Assembly (NCBI GenBank): GCA_041905785.1
Contig: JAYRKJ010000003.1
Coordinates: forward strand, 186,001 to 250,000
Reading direction: 5' to 3'
DNA length: 64,000 nt
Origin: Roseateles_B sp041905785
GTDB taxonomy: Bacteria > Pseudomonadota > Gammaproteobacteria > Burkholderiales > Burkholderiaceae_C
A program made the translations under genes and the position numbers. Below are positions 25,301 to 32,890 of the stretch, in pieces; position 1 is the first letter of the stretch, and the number at the start of each line of letters is the position of its first letter. A model generated the notes under the pieces. It made no database searches. It was not told the origin of the DNA and saw only the letters and a list, made by a program, of their open reading frames with translations.

Positions 25301-25738
25301 CTTTGGGTCGATGGCAAAGAGCTGGCTGCCCGGGCGGCTGTCCAGGCCGGTGTAGATCACCTCGCCGCCGGCACTGAAGCCCCAGACGCGCATGCCGCCG
25401 CCTTCCCAGGTCAGGCGCTTGGGGACGCCGCCATTGGCGGGCATCACGTAGATCTCGGTTCCGCTGTCGTACTGGGCGGTGAAGGCCAGCCACTGGCCGT
25501 CTGGCGAGACCGCGGGCTGGGTCTCCAGCCCGGCGTGGGAGGTGATGCGCTGGGCCTCGCCGTCTTGGGCGGAGACGCGCCAGAGGTCGCCCTCGCCGAC
25601 AAAGTAGACGGTGTTGCCCTGCAGGGCCGGCTGGCGATAGAAGCCGTTCTGGCCGGCCAGGGCGGCGCCGCTCAAGCCCAGGGCCAGCAGGCTGCAGGCC
25701 AGGGTCAAAGGGGCAGGGCGGAAGCGGGGTGTCGTCAT
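22385..25738 (-). CDS. Tricorn-like S41 family periplasmic protease
   Basis: The 1117-residue protein has a signal peptide (LTLACSLLALGLSGAALA) and then WD40-like PD40 beta-propellers (repeated motifs such as SPDGQWLAFTAQYDSGTEIY and FSPDGKWLYFVSER). A Lys/Pro/Asp/Glu/Ala-rich linker lies near residues 560-595. A second propeller-like region, a PDZ domain (LGLKAGDVITAINGRKTGE) and a C-terminal S41 catalytic domain follow. DVRYNNGGNIDSWILEKLLR and EDTYSDGETFSEGF match Tricorn's catalytic region, the Ser in TYSDGE aligning with the nucleophile. Tricorn trims peptides; here the signal peptide puts it in the periplasm. It is monocistronic. Confidence 0.9.
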   Translation of the reverse strand: MTTPRFRPAPLTLACSLLALGLSGAALAGQNGFYRQPALQGNTVYFVGEGDLWRVSAQDGEAQRITSHAGLETQPAVSPDGQWLAFTAQYDSGTEIYVMPANGGVPKRLTWEGGGMRVWGFSAGGEVIYTGLDSRPGSQLFAIDPKTLQRRALPVAQASDGALSADGKTLYFTRSGLRGDNARQYRGGALARLWSLDLAGDAEARPFIAEGNNDRRPMPYRLGSEERVAFLSDRDGTVNLWSVNSQGADLRQHTQHKGWDIRHASIDAGRVVYALGADLYLVDLVQGAAPRKLDIALGGDFDQQRERWIKRPQDFLTETALAPNGERVLLASRGHLATQGVGPLRRAELALPADGACKKGEFSSDSKSVFAICDFSDEQEIWRFPANGLGKPQQITHGASTQRTALFPSPDGRYLAHTDKEGRIYLTDLKAQPQPSTRLIGQDQLEGNPSDLAWSSDGKALAFVMPLRNPDRGQLMLHTLADGRTHRLTSDRYDSNSPAFSPDGKWLYFVSERNYQVTGNGSPWGDRNMGPFFDKRGKLYALALQPGLRSPFAPKDELEVEGKSEAKPDPKAEAKPDEKPDAKADAKPEAKPDPKAKPAIVTEGLAQRLYELPVPAGNYRALRTDGKRLWFLDQDLERKTSLKSLAIDNQGTPAEVLSGDVRGYELSADGKKLMLMRGGAGGPELMIVDATPKLPPETAKFQVRWSDWQIATQPRAEWKQMFADAWRMHRDHFYDKDMHGVDWKAVRAKYAPLLDRLTDRYELAELMAQMVSELSALHSQVNPGETRQGPEEPGLAGLGARLTKVAEGWRIEHLYEADPELPSEAGPLAAPGLGLKAGDVITAINGRKTGEAPHVSELLRGQAGKQVLLDVKTAEGKTVQKIVVPVAARRDNELRYNDWRVSRAKIVEKAGEGRIGYVHLRAMGPNDIADFAREFYAASDRDGLIIDVRYNNGGNIDSWILEKLLRRAWAFWQRRSPEGSKPYPNMQHVFRGHAVVLMNEDTYSDGETFSEGFKRLGLGPVIGKTSSGAGVWLSDRNRLLDNGIMRAAETGQMDINGKFLIEGKGVTPDIEVDNLPRATFKGQDAQLERAIAELKKRMTEQPVVQPKPGAYPRPVKP

Positions 25739-25846
25739 GGGTGTCCTCGATGTGGGCCGATATCCAAAGGGGGGCGGCAGCGCTCCGGCGCGTCCTGCAG
25801 CGCAAGGCCAGCCGCGGCGCGGCGGATTGTGTCGCACCAACGGGCG

Positions 25847-26743
25847 TCAGCGGTTCGTCACACCGGTGCTCACATGCCCGGAGGGCACGTGGGGCACGGC
25901 GCTTTGCACGTGGCCGACCTGGTCATCGAAGAAGAAGTCCGGCTCGAACTCGCGCAGGAATTCGCCCTTGGGGAGGCCGCCCAGGAACATGGCCTCGTCG
26001 ACCTCGATCTCCCAGTCCATGAGTGTGCGGATGGCGCGCTCATGGGCCGGGGCGCTGCGGGCCGTCACCAGGGCGGTGCGGATGCGCATCTCGGTCTGCG
26101 GATGGCGCTGCAGCTCGTGCAGGGCCCGCAGCACGGGCTTGAACGGCCCGTCGGGCAGAGGGCGCAGCACGTGCTGCTGTTCATGGGCCTGGAAGGCATC
26201 CAGGCCCTGCTGCTGGAAGACCTGCTCGGCTTCGTCGGAGAAGAGCACGGCATCGCCGTCGAAGGCGACACGCAGTTCATGAGGATGGAGGGCCGAGGCC
26301 CGGGCTGACTGCGGGAATACGCGTGCCGCCGCCACGCCGGCAGCCAGGGCCTGGCGGGCGTCGTCCTCGTTGGCCGAAAGAAACAGCTGGGCTTTCAGGG
26401 GGCGCAGATAGCGCCAGGGCGCCTGCCCGCGGGTGAAGACGCCGCGCAGGATGGGCAGACCCAAATGCCTGGCAGAGCGGAAGACGCGCATGCCCGAGAT
26501 GGGGTCGTTGCGCGAGAGCACGACCACCTCGACCCGCTGCTGCTGCGGCGTGTTGAAGCCCAGCAGCTTCCTGACCAGCGAGTACGCCACGCCAGGCGGC
26601 GCTGGGGTGTCCAGGCGCTCCTTTTGCAGGGCCATGTAGGCATGGTCGTCAGCGGCTTCGAAGACCTCGTTCTCCGCCTCGAAGTCGAAGAGGGCGCGCG
26701 AGGAGATGGCGATGACGAGCTTGTCGTCCAGGGAGGCGGGCAT
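25847..26743 (-). CDS. 5'-nucleotidase, cytosolic NT5C1-like family
   Basis: The 298-residue protein resembles bacterial relatives of the cytosolic 5'-nucleotidase I family. It begins MPASLDDKLVIAISSRALFDFE, where the family replaces the usual first HAD motif. VVLSRNDPISGMRVFRS and FLSANEDDARQALAAGVAAARVF follow, then VAFDGDAVLFSDEAE, a DxD-containing HAD motif, and VDEAMFLGGLPKGEFL. It should dephosphorylate nucleoside monophosphates in the cytosol. It is 40 bases downstream of a AAA+ ATPase gene on the same strand, an association I cannot explain. The start at 26743 is set by the family N-terminus. Confidence 0.82.
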   Translation of the reverse strand: MPASLDDKLVIAISSRALFDFEAENEVFEAADDHAYMALQKERLDTPAPPGVAYSLVRKLLGFNTPQQQRVEVVVLSRNDPISGMRVFRSARHLGLPILRGVFTRGQAPWRYLRPLKAQLFLSANEDDARQALAAGVAAARVFPQSARASALHPHELRVAFDGDAVLFSDEAEQVFQQQGLDAFQAHEQQHVLRPLPDGPFKPVLRALHELQRHPQTEMRIRTALVTARSAPAHERAIRTLMDWEIEVDEAMFLGGLPKGEFLREFEPDFFFDDQVGHVQSAVPHVPSGHVSTGVTNR

Positions 26744-26783
26744 GGCGGCGATGATAGCGAGCCGCCGCCTGCTGCGAATCGAC

Positions 26784-27773
26784 TCAGTGCATGAAGCCGA
26801 TGGGCTGGCGCTTGGGATTCCCCGCCGGCAGGTCCTCGCACAGCACCGTCCCGCGCCGCGCCAGCTTGGCATTGCCGAAGGCCGTCATCCAGGCGCGACG
26901 CATCTCGCGTGGTGCGACCTCGGCCATGCGGTCCAGCACCGCGTCGCTGGGCTGTTCGTCGAAGTGCCTGCCCCAGTCGTGCTGCCCGCGTATGCCTTCG
27001 TACAGGCGGCGGGCGATGCGCCGTGCGGCCTCGAAGTCCGGGGCCTGGACCTCGTAGACGTTGACGCGGTTGAGGATGGGCTCCGGGATGCTGCGCGCCT
27101 CGTTGGCCGTGGCCACCCAGATCACCTGGCTGGCATCGACCGGGATCTCGGCGAACTCGTCGACGAAGCTGCCGGCGGTGTCGTGCTCCAGCAGGCTGTA
27201 GAGCGAGCCCAGGGGGTCGTAGGTGGCTTCACCGCCGGCTTTGTCGATCTCGTCGACCACCATCACCGGGTTGGCGTAGTCGCCGTCCACCAGTGCCTCG
27301 AAGACCTTGCCGGGCCGGGCACCCTTCCATTGGCTGGAGGCGCCGGACAGCACCCAGCCTGCCGTCAGCGAGCTCATGGAGACGAAGCCCATGCCCGTGC
27401 CCAGCAGCTGCGCCAGCTGGCGCGCGAAGTGCGTCTTGCCCACGCCGGGCGGGCCCAGCAGCAGCAAGGGCGTGATCTCCAGCGCATCGCCGCTGTCGGC
27501 GCACAGGGCGATCTGGCGCCGCACATCGTCCAGCACTTCATGGAAGTTGGGCAGCTCGTCGTAGAGCTGGTCCAGGCTCAGCAGGCCCGAGGGCTTGACC
27601 TGGAAGCGCTCGGGCCCCTTTTCCAGCATGCGCTGGTAAGTGCTGCGCAGGGGCTCATGTTCCTGCGGCGGCAGCTTGGCGAGCTTGCGCTCGACGTCCT
27701 GGACCTGAAAGACGCTGCGCATTTGCGCGATGGGGATGCGCGGGGGCATGCAGGCAATGGCGTGGGTGCTCAT
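26784..27773 (-). CDS. Stand-alone Lon-type AAA+ ATPase
   Basis: The 329-residue protein is a single AAA+ module: Walker A GPPGVGKT at about 107-114, Walker B VMVVDEID at about 169-176, sensor-1 region VIWVATANEA and the arginine-finger stretch ILNRVNVYEV. Sequence style is that of the Lon ATPase domain (ERFQVKPSGLLSLDQLYDELP resembles the Lon linker), but there is no Lon N-domain and no protease domain. An N-terminal 80-residue segment is partly helical. No substrate or partner is obvious; the adjacent 5'-nucleotidase gene on the same strand may be co-transcribed. Function unknown; a chaperone or remodelling role is inferred. Confidence 0.8.
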   Translation of the reverse strand: MSTHAIACMPPRIPIAQMRSVFQVQDVERKLAKLPPQEHEPLRSTYQRMLEKGPERFQVKPSGLLSLDQLYDELPNFHEVLDDVRRQIALCADSGDALEITPLLLLGPPGVGKTHFARQLAQLLGTGMGFVSMSSLTAGWVLSGASSQWKGARPGKVFEALVDGDYANPVMVVDEIDKAGGEATYDPLGSLYSLLEHDTAGSFVDEFAEIPVDASQVIWVATANEARSIPEPILNRVNVYEVQAPDFEAARRIARRLYEGIRGQHDWGRHFDEQPSDAVLDRMAEVAPREMRRAWMTAFGNAKLARRGTVLCEDLPAGNPKRQPIGFMH

Positions 27774-27836
27774 GATGAACTCCGGAAACCGTCATTCATT
27801 CAAGCAAAAACCGCCTGTGCCCGTGCACCGGAGAAA

Positions 27837-27852
27837 GCCCGGATTCACGGGC
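27837..27852 (-). terminator. Weak hairpin after gspF
   Basis: GCCCG (27837-27841) and CGGGC (27848-27852) pair, and on the minus strand the hairpin is followed by TTTC. It is the only terminator-like structure in the gap 27774-27906 where the gsp operon should end. The stem is short. Confidence 0.35.
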
Positions 27853-27906
27853 CTGTGTTCAATACCTCACGGCCGGTGCTGGCGCCTGCACCGGTGCTCG
27901 GCTCGG

Positions 27907-29121
27907 TCAGCGCACCATCGCATTCATCTGGATGATGGGCTGCAGCACGGCCAGCACGATCAGCATCACGACGCCGCCCATCGCGACGATCAGCAGCGGC
28001 TCCAGCAGGGTGGCCATGGCCATCGCGCGGCGCTGCACCTCGGCGCTGAGCTGGGTGGCGGCGCGCTGCAGCATGTCCGGCAGTTGGCCGGTCTGCTCGC
28101 CCAGGCGCGCGAACATGGCCAGCAGCCCCGGGAAACGCTTCTTGCCGGCAAGCGCCGGGCCCAGCGGCGCGCCTTCGCGGACCAGCACCAGCGCGTCCAT
28201 CGCGTCTTCGCGCATGGCGGCGTTGGAGAGGGTTTCGGCTGCGGCCTGCAGCGCCTTCAGGATGGGCACGCCGCTGCCGGCCAGCATGGCCAGGGTGCCG
28301 GCAAAGCGCGCCGCGTTGTAGCCGCGGGCCAATCGACCCAGCAGGGGCAGGCTCAGCAGCCTGGCATCGAAGCGAACGCGGAACGCCGGCTGCTGCAGGG
28401 CCTGGCGCAGCGCGAGCAGGCCGCCAACCATGAGCAGGGCGATCAGCCAGCCCCAGTTGCGCACCAGGTCCGAAACCGCCAGCACGAACACCGTCAGGGG
28501 CGGCAGGGCCTGCTTGCTGCTGACGAAGACGGCGGCCACCTTGGGCACCACATTGGTCAGCAGAAAGGTGACGATCAGCACCGCGATGACGCAGACCACC
28601 AGCGGGTAGGCCATGGCGCCCACGACCTTGGCCCGCAGCGCCTGCCGGTCCTCGAGGTCATCGGCCAGCTTCTCCAGCACGCGGCCCAGGGCGCCGCTTT
28701 GCTCACCGGCCGCGACCACGGCGCGGTAGACCGGATCGAACTCGCGCGGTGCCGTGGCCAGGGCGCGGGCGAAGGCAGCGCCGCCATTGACCTCGGCGCG
28801 CAACTGGGCCACCAGCTCGCGCTGGCGCTCGTCCTCGCATTCGTCGGCCAGCGAGGTCAGCGCGCGTTCGATGGGCAGGCCCGCGGCCACCAGGCCGGCC
28901 AACTGGCGGGTCCAGACCGTCAGCGAGGTCTGGTTGAAGACGCGGCGCGCGAACAGCGAAGGCTTGGCCTCGGCGCTTTGCTGGGCGACGGCCTCGACGG
29001 CCACCGGCACCAGCTTCTGCGCACGCAGGGCGGCGCGTGCCGCGCGCGGGTTGTCGGCTTCGATCAGGCCTTTGCTGCTGCGGCCGTCCTCGGCCAGGGC
29101 TTCGTACTTGTAGGCGGGCAT
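27907..29121 (-). CDS. gspF: Type II secretion inner-membrane protein GspF
   Basis: The 404-residue polytopic platform protein begins MPAYKYEALAEDGRSSKGLIE and has two GspF domains (about 70-195 and 270-395), each with the motif of AGLPIERALTSLA and GSGVPILKALQAAAET, and transmembrane helices at about 170, 220 and 375. It links the cytoplasmic ATPase GspE to the pseudopilus machinery. It is the last gene of the gsp operon, six bases after gspE. Confidence 0.96.
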   Translation of the reverse strand: MPAYKYEALAEDGRSSKGLIEADNPRAARAALRAQKLVPVAVEAVAQQSAEAKPSLFARRVFNQTSLTVWTRQLAGLVAAGLPIERALTSLADECEDERQRELVAQLRAEVNGGAAFARALATAPREFDPVYRAVVAAGEQSGALGRVLEKLADDLEDRQALRAKVVGAMAYPLVVCVIAVLIVTFLLTNVVPKVAAVFVSSKQALPPLTVFVLAVSDLVRNWGWLIALLMVGGLLALRQALQQPAFRVRFDARLLSLPLLGRLARGYNAARFAGTLAMLAGSGVPILKALQAAAETLSNAAMREDAMDALVLVREGAPLGPALAGKKRFPGLLAMFARLGEQTGQLPDMLQRAATQLSAEVQRRAMAMATLLEPLLIVAMGGVVMLIVLAVLQPIIQMNAMVR

Positions 29122-29127
29122 GCGGGC

Positions 29128-30657
29128 TCACTCGCGCGTGACGCGCAGCACTTCCTCTTGCGAGGTGATGCCCAGCGCCACCAGGCGCTCGCCATCCTCG
29201 CGCATGGTGCGCAGGCCGGCAGTCTGGGCGGCGGCAAAGAGCTCGCTCTCGGCGGCGCGGTTGTGGATCAGATGCTGGACCTGCTCGGTGGCCGTCATCA
29301 GCTCATAGACGCCGGTGCGGCCCTTGTAGCCGCTGTGGCCGCATTCGGTGCAACCCACCGCGCGGTAACGGACCCCCACGCTTGCGGCGTTGCCGCTGCG
29401 CTGCCCCCCGAGGGGGCTGGCCCCGCCTTGAGGCGGCCCGGCGTCGGGGCCGTGGCCTTCGCCGGTGTGGTGCCCGTCGGCGCCCGGCTCCGGCCGCTTG
29501 CAATGCGGGCAGAGCTTGCGCACCAGGCGCTGGGCCAGCACGCCCAGCAGCGAGGAGCTGAGCAGGAAGGGCTCGACGCCCATGTCGATCAGGCGCGTGA
29601 CGGCGCTGGGCGCGTCGTTGGTGTGCAGGGTGGCCAGCACGAGGTGGCCGGTGAGCGAGGCCTGGATGGCGATCTGCGCGGTCTCGAAGTCGCGGATCTC
29701 ACCGATCATGATCACGTCCGGGTCCTGGCGCAGGATGGCGCGCAGGGCCTTGGCAAAGGTGAGGTCGATCTTGGCATTGACCTGGGTCTGGCCGACGCCG
29801 GCCAGCTCGTATTCGACCGGGTCCTCGACGGTCAGCACATTGGTGGTGCTGGTGTCCAGCGTCTGCAGGCCGGCATACAAGGTGGTGGTCTTGCCGGAGC
29901 CCGTGGGGCCGGTGACCAGCACGATGCCATGCGGCTGCTGCAGCAGGCGCTTGAACTCGGCCAGCAGAGCGCCGTCCATGCCCAAGCCTTCGAGGCTGAA
30001 CTTGGATTCGGACTTGTCCAGCAGGCGCAGCACGGCGCGCTCGCCGTGGGCCGACGGCAGCGTGGAGACCCGCACGTCCACCGCCCGACCTCCGATGCGC
30101 AGCGAGATGCGGCCGTCCTGAGGCAGGCGCTTCTCGGCGATGTCCAGCTCGGCCATGATCTTCAGGCGCGAGATCAGTGCGGCATGCAGCGCGCGGTTGG
30201 GCTGCACCACTTCGCGCAAGGTGCCGTCGACGCGGAAACGCACCGAGCTGGCCCGCTCGTAGGGCTCGATGTGGATGTCGCTGGCACCGTCTTTGGCGGC
30301 CTGGGTCAGCAGCGCGTTGAGCATGCGGATGATGGGGGCGTCATTGGCCGCCTCCAGCAGGTCCTCCACGGCAGGCAGGTCCTGCATCATGCGCGACAGG
30401 TCCACGGCACTCTCGACCTCGCCCACCACGGTGGCGGCGCTGCTCTCGGCGCCGGCATAGGCATTGCTGATGCGCTCGGCCAGCAGGGCCTGGGGCTGGG
30501 ACTCCATGCGGTCCACCTGGTAGAGGCGCTGGATCTCGGACAGCGCGGCGAAGCTCACCTCGGGCGCGGCCCAGAGCGTCAGCTGACGGCCGTCGTCTTC
30601 CAGCAGCACCGTGTGGCTGCGGGCGAAGGCATAGGGCAGGGGATGACGGCTGGCCAT
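29128..30657 (-). CDS. gspE: Type II secretion ATPase GspE
   Basis: The 509-residue hexameric ATPase powers pseudopilus assembly. It has an N1E region, Walker A GPTGSGKTTTL at about 250-260, Asp box VEDPVEYE, Walker B VIMIGEIRD and His box TGHLVLATLHTNDA. The zinc-binding tetracysteine is present (CPHC at 383-386, CTEC at 436-439), but the loop between the pairs is 49 residues, longer than the roughly 30 usual in GspE, and consists of Gly/Pro/His/Ser/Ala-rich sequence. It is encoded by an inverted-repeat-rich DNA segment (29371-29448). The zinc site should still form. The gene starts four bases after gspD. Confidence 0.95.
   Translation of the reverse strand: MASRHPLPYAFARSHTVLLEDDGRQLTLWAAPEVSFAALSEIQRLYQVDRMESQPQALLAERISNAYAGAESSAATVVGEVESAVDLSRMMQDLPAVEDLLEAANDAPIIRMLNALLTQAAKDGASDIHIEPYERASSVRFRVDGTLREVVQPNRALHAALISRLKIMAELDIAEKRLPQDGRISLRIGGRAVDVRVSTLPSAHGERAVLRLLDKSESKFSLEGLGMDGALLAEFKRLLQQPHGIVLVTGPTGSGKTTTLYAGLQTLDTSTTNVLTVEDPVEYELAGVGQTQVNAKIDLTFAKALRAILRQDPDVIMIGEIRDFETAQIAIQASLTGHLVLATLHTNDAPSAVTRLIDMGVEPFLLSSSLLGVLAQRLVRKLCPHCKRPEPGADGHHTGEGHGPDAGPPQGGASPLGGQRSGNAASVGVRYRAVGCTECGHSGYKGRTGVYELMTATEQVQHLIHNRAAESELFAAAQTAGLRTMREDGERLVALGITSQEEVLRVTRE
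29371..29448. repeat. Palindromic element inserted in frame in gspE
   Basis: The segment holds two adjacent palindromes, CCCCCGAGGGGG (29405-29416) and CCGCCTTGAGGCGG (29423-29436), followed by a GC-rich tail read as AACGCCGCAAGCG. From memory, GC-rich palindromic units of this style are common between genes in Roseateles/Comamonadaceae genomes; only this one copy is seen in the window. It encodes about 26 residues (404-429 of GspE) within the zinc loop, and the reading frame is kept. Origin as a captured repeat is inference. Confidence 0.55.
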
Positions 30658-30661
30658 GGCG

Positions 30662-32890
30662 TCAGTGCTTGCTGCCGCCCAGGGGCAGGCCCGGCTTCTT
30701 ATCTTCGGCCCCCGGCATGACGGGCGCCCCGGTGTTGGGCAGCGCGAACTTGGCCTCGGGTTGGCCGGCCTGCTGCAGGGCGCGGATGTATTCGTAGCGG
30801 TCCAGGGTCAGCTCGTCGGCGGACTTCTGGTCGCGCATGATCACGGGGCGCAGGAAGACCATCAGATTGGTTTTCACGCGGCTGCGACCGGTGTTCTTGA
30901 ACAGGTTGCCGATCACGGGGATGCTGCCCAGGCCGGGCACGCGGCCCTCGCTGTCGGCGAACTCGTCCTTCAGCAGGCCGCCCAGCACCAGGATGCCGCC
31001 GTCGTCCACCGCGACCGTGGTCTCGATGGAGCTCTTCTCGGTGGCCGGGCCGCTGGTGTCGGCCTTGGTGGTCGGGTCGATGGAGGAGTTCTCCTGGTAG
31101 ACCGTCATGCGCACCGTGCCACCCTCGCCGATCTGGCTGCGGATGCGCAGGGTGATGCCCACGTCCTTGCGGTCGAAGGTCTGGAAGGGGTTGACCGAGC
31201 TCGAGCTGCTGCCGGTGTTGGTGAAGGAGCCGGTCACGAAGGGCACGTTGCGGCCGACGACGATCTTGGCTTCCTCATTGTCCAGCGCGACCAGGTTGGG
31301 CGTGGACAGCACGTTGGCGCCGGCTTCGGTCTCCAGGAAGTTGGCGATGGCGCCCAGGGTGTATTTGTCGCCGAATTTCTTCAGCACACCGATGTTCAGG
31401 CCGGTCGGGGCATCCTTGATGGCGCCGGTGATGCCGGCAACGCCGCCGTACAGGGCCGCTGAGCCCGAGATGATGTTGCTCGCGCCGCTGCCGAAGTTCG
31501 TCCCGGCGCCGGGAATGGTGCCGTCCCCCTTGCTGCCGAAGAGGTTCTGCCACTGCACGCCGAAGGCGCCGGTCTTGGAAGCGTCGACCTTGACGATGAG
31601 CGTCTCGACGTAAACCTGCGCACGGCGGCCATCCAACTGGTCGATCACGTTGCGGATCTGGCGATACAGCGGATCGGGTGCGGTGATGATCAAGGCGTTG
31701 GTCGCCGGGTCGGCCTGGACGAAGCCCCCGGTGGAGGGGCCGGGTGAGGCGGACACGGGCTGCGTGGCCGCGGGCGACATGCCCGAGCCGCTGGCGTTGC
31801 CGCCACCCAGTCCTGTGTTGGCCTGGGTGGGGCTGGCCGCACCGGCGGGCGAGCCGAAGTTGCCCAGGCCAGGGCTTGTGGGCGTGCTGCCGCCGCTGCC
31901 GCCTGCCGCGGCACTGCCGCCCGCGGCGAAGGCCGCGCGCAGCACCGTGGCCAGCTTGGCGGCGTCGGCATTCTTCAGGTAGACGACGTGAATGTTGCCG
32001 GTGCTGTCGCTGCCGGGCACGTCCAGCTTGGCGATGATGCTGCGCACGGCTGCCAGCTTGGCGGCATTGGGGGCGCGCACGATCAGCGCATTGCTGCGCG
32101 GGTCCGCCACCACGCTGGCGCTGCCGCCGCTGGAGAGCGCCGGCTGGCCGGGGATGGCCGCGATGCCCCCGCCGTCGGCCAGGCGGGCCACCAGGGCGGC
32201 CATGTCCGAGGCGACCGTATGCTTGAGCGGCACGATTTCCAGATCGGTCGAGGCCGGCGTGTCCATGGCCGCGATGATCTTGGCAATGCGCTGAAGGTTG
32301 TCGGCGTAGTCCGTCACCACCAGGGTGTTGTTGCCCGGATTGGCCTGCACGGTGTTGTTGGGGCTGATCAGCGGGCGCAGCACGGGCACCAGGTTGTTGG
32401 CCTGCTCATAGTTCAGGCGGTAGACCTGGGTCAGGATCTGGTCGCCGCGGGGGGCGCCGCTGTCCACGAGCACCGTGCTGCTTTGCAGCTTGGCATCCGC
32501 CTCGGGCAGCACCTTCAGCAGGCCGCCGCTTTCCACCACGGTGAAGCCCAGGCCCCGCAGCCCAGCCAGGTAGTTGAGGTAAGCCTCGTGCACGGACAGC
32601 GGCTGTTCGCTGTACAGCGTGATGGTGCCCTTGACGCGCGGATCGATGACGAACTGCTTGTCCATCATCACGCCGATGGCGCGCGTGACGGCTTCGATGT
32701 CGGCATTGACGAAGTTGAGGGTGACCGGCGTCTGGGTCTTGACGGCCGCCCCCGGCTTTTTGGCCTTCTTGCCGGCGACGGCGGGCGGGGCGCTGTTCGG
32801 GGCCTGGGCCTGGGCCAGCGTGGTCTGCGCGGCGATGGCGGCGAGGGCCAGGGTCAGGAGGCTGAGGCTGGGACGCGTATTCATGCTCAT
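30662..32890 (-). CDS. gspD: Type II secretion outer-membrane secretin GspD
   Basis: The 742-residue secretin has a signal peptide (LLTLALAAIAAQTTLAQA). Periplasmic N0-N3 domains follow (VTLNFVNADIEAVTRAIGVM for N0; repeated motifs such as IVPLKHTVASDMAALV and VVYLKNADAAKLATVL). A long Gly/Ser/Pro/Ala-rich insert sits in N3 near residues 340-405, and the C-terminal secretin domain has VGRNVPFVTGSF and VDDGGILVLGGLLKDE. Start at 32890: its ATG overlaps the gspN stop in an ATGA, so the two are translationally coupled. The larger open frame upstream is the shadow of gspN. Confidence 0.96.
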   Translation of the reverse strand: MSMNTRPSLSLLTLALAAIAAQTTLAQAQAPNSAPPAVAGKKAKKPGAAVKTQTPVTLNFVNADIEAVTRAIGVMMDKQFVIDPRVKGTITLYSEQPLSVHEAYLNYLAGLRGLGFTVVESGGLLKVLPEADAKLQSSTVLVDSGAPRGDQILTQVYRLNYEQANNLVPVLRPLISPNNTVQANPGNNTLVVTDYADNLQRIAKIIAAMDTPASTDLEIVPLKHTVASDMAALVARLADGGGIAAIPGQPALSSGGSASVVADPRSNALIVRAPNAAKLAAVRSIIAKLDVPGSDSTGNIHVVYLKNADAAKLATVLRAAFAAGGSAAAGGSGGSTPTSPGLGNFGSPAGAASPTQANTGLGGGNASGSGMSPAATQPVSASPGPSTGGFVQADPATNALIITAPDPLYRQIRNVIDQLDGRRAQVYVETLIVKVDASKTGAFGVQWQNLFGSKGDGTIPGAGTNFGSGASNIISGSAALYGGVAGITGAIKDAPTGLNIGVLKKFGDKYTLGAIANFLETEAGANVLSTPNLVALDNEEAKIVVGRNVPFVTGSFTNTGSSSSSVNPFQTFDRKDVGITLRIRSQIGEGGTVRMTVYQENSSIDPTTKADTSGPATEKSSIETTVAVDDGGILVLGGLLKDEFADSEGRVPGLGSIPVIGNLFKNTGRSRVKTNLMVFLRPVIMRDQKSADELTLDRYEYIRALQQAGQPEAKFALPNTGAPVMPGAEDKKPGLPLGGSKH

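Noticed and set aside
22367..26308. A 1313-codon plus-strand open frame opposite the Tricorn-like and nucleotidase genes
   Set aside because: Shadow of the codon bias of the real minus-strand genes; composition is Gly/Ala/Val/His-rich without a fold.
27730..30720. A 996-codon plus-strand open frame opposite gspE and gspF
   Set aside because: Antisense shadow; gspE and gspF motifs are intact on the minus strand.
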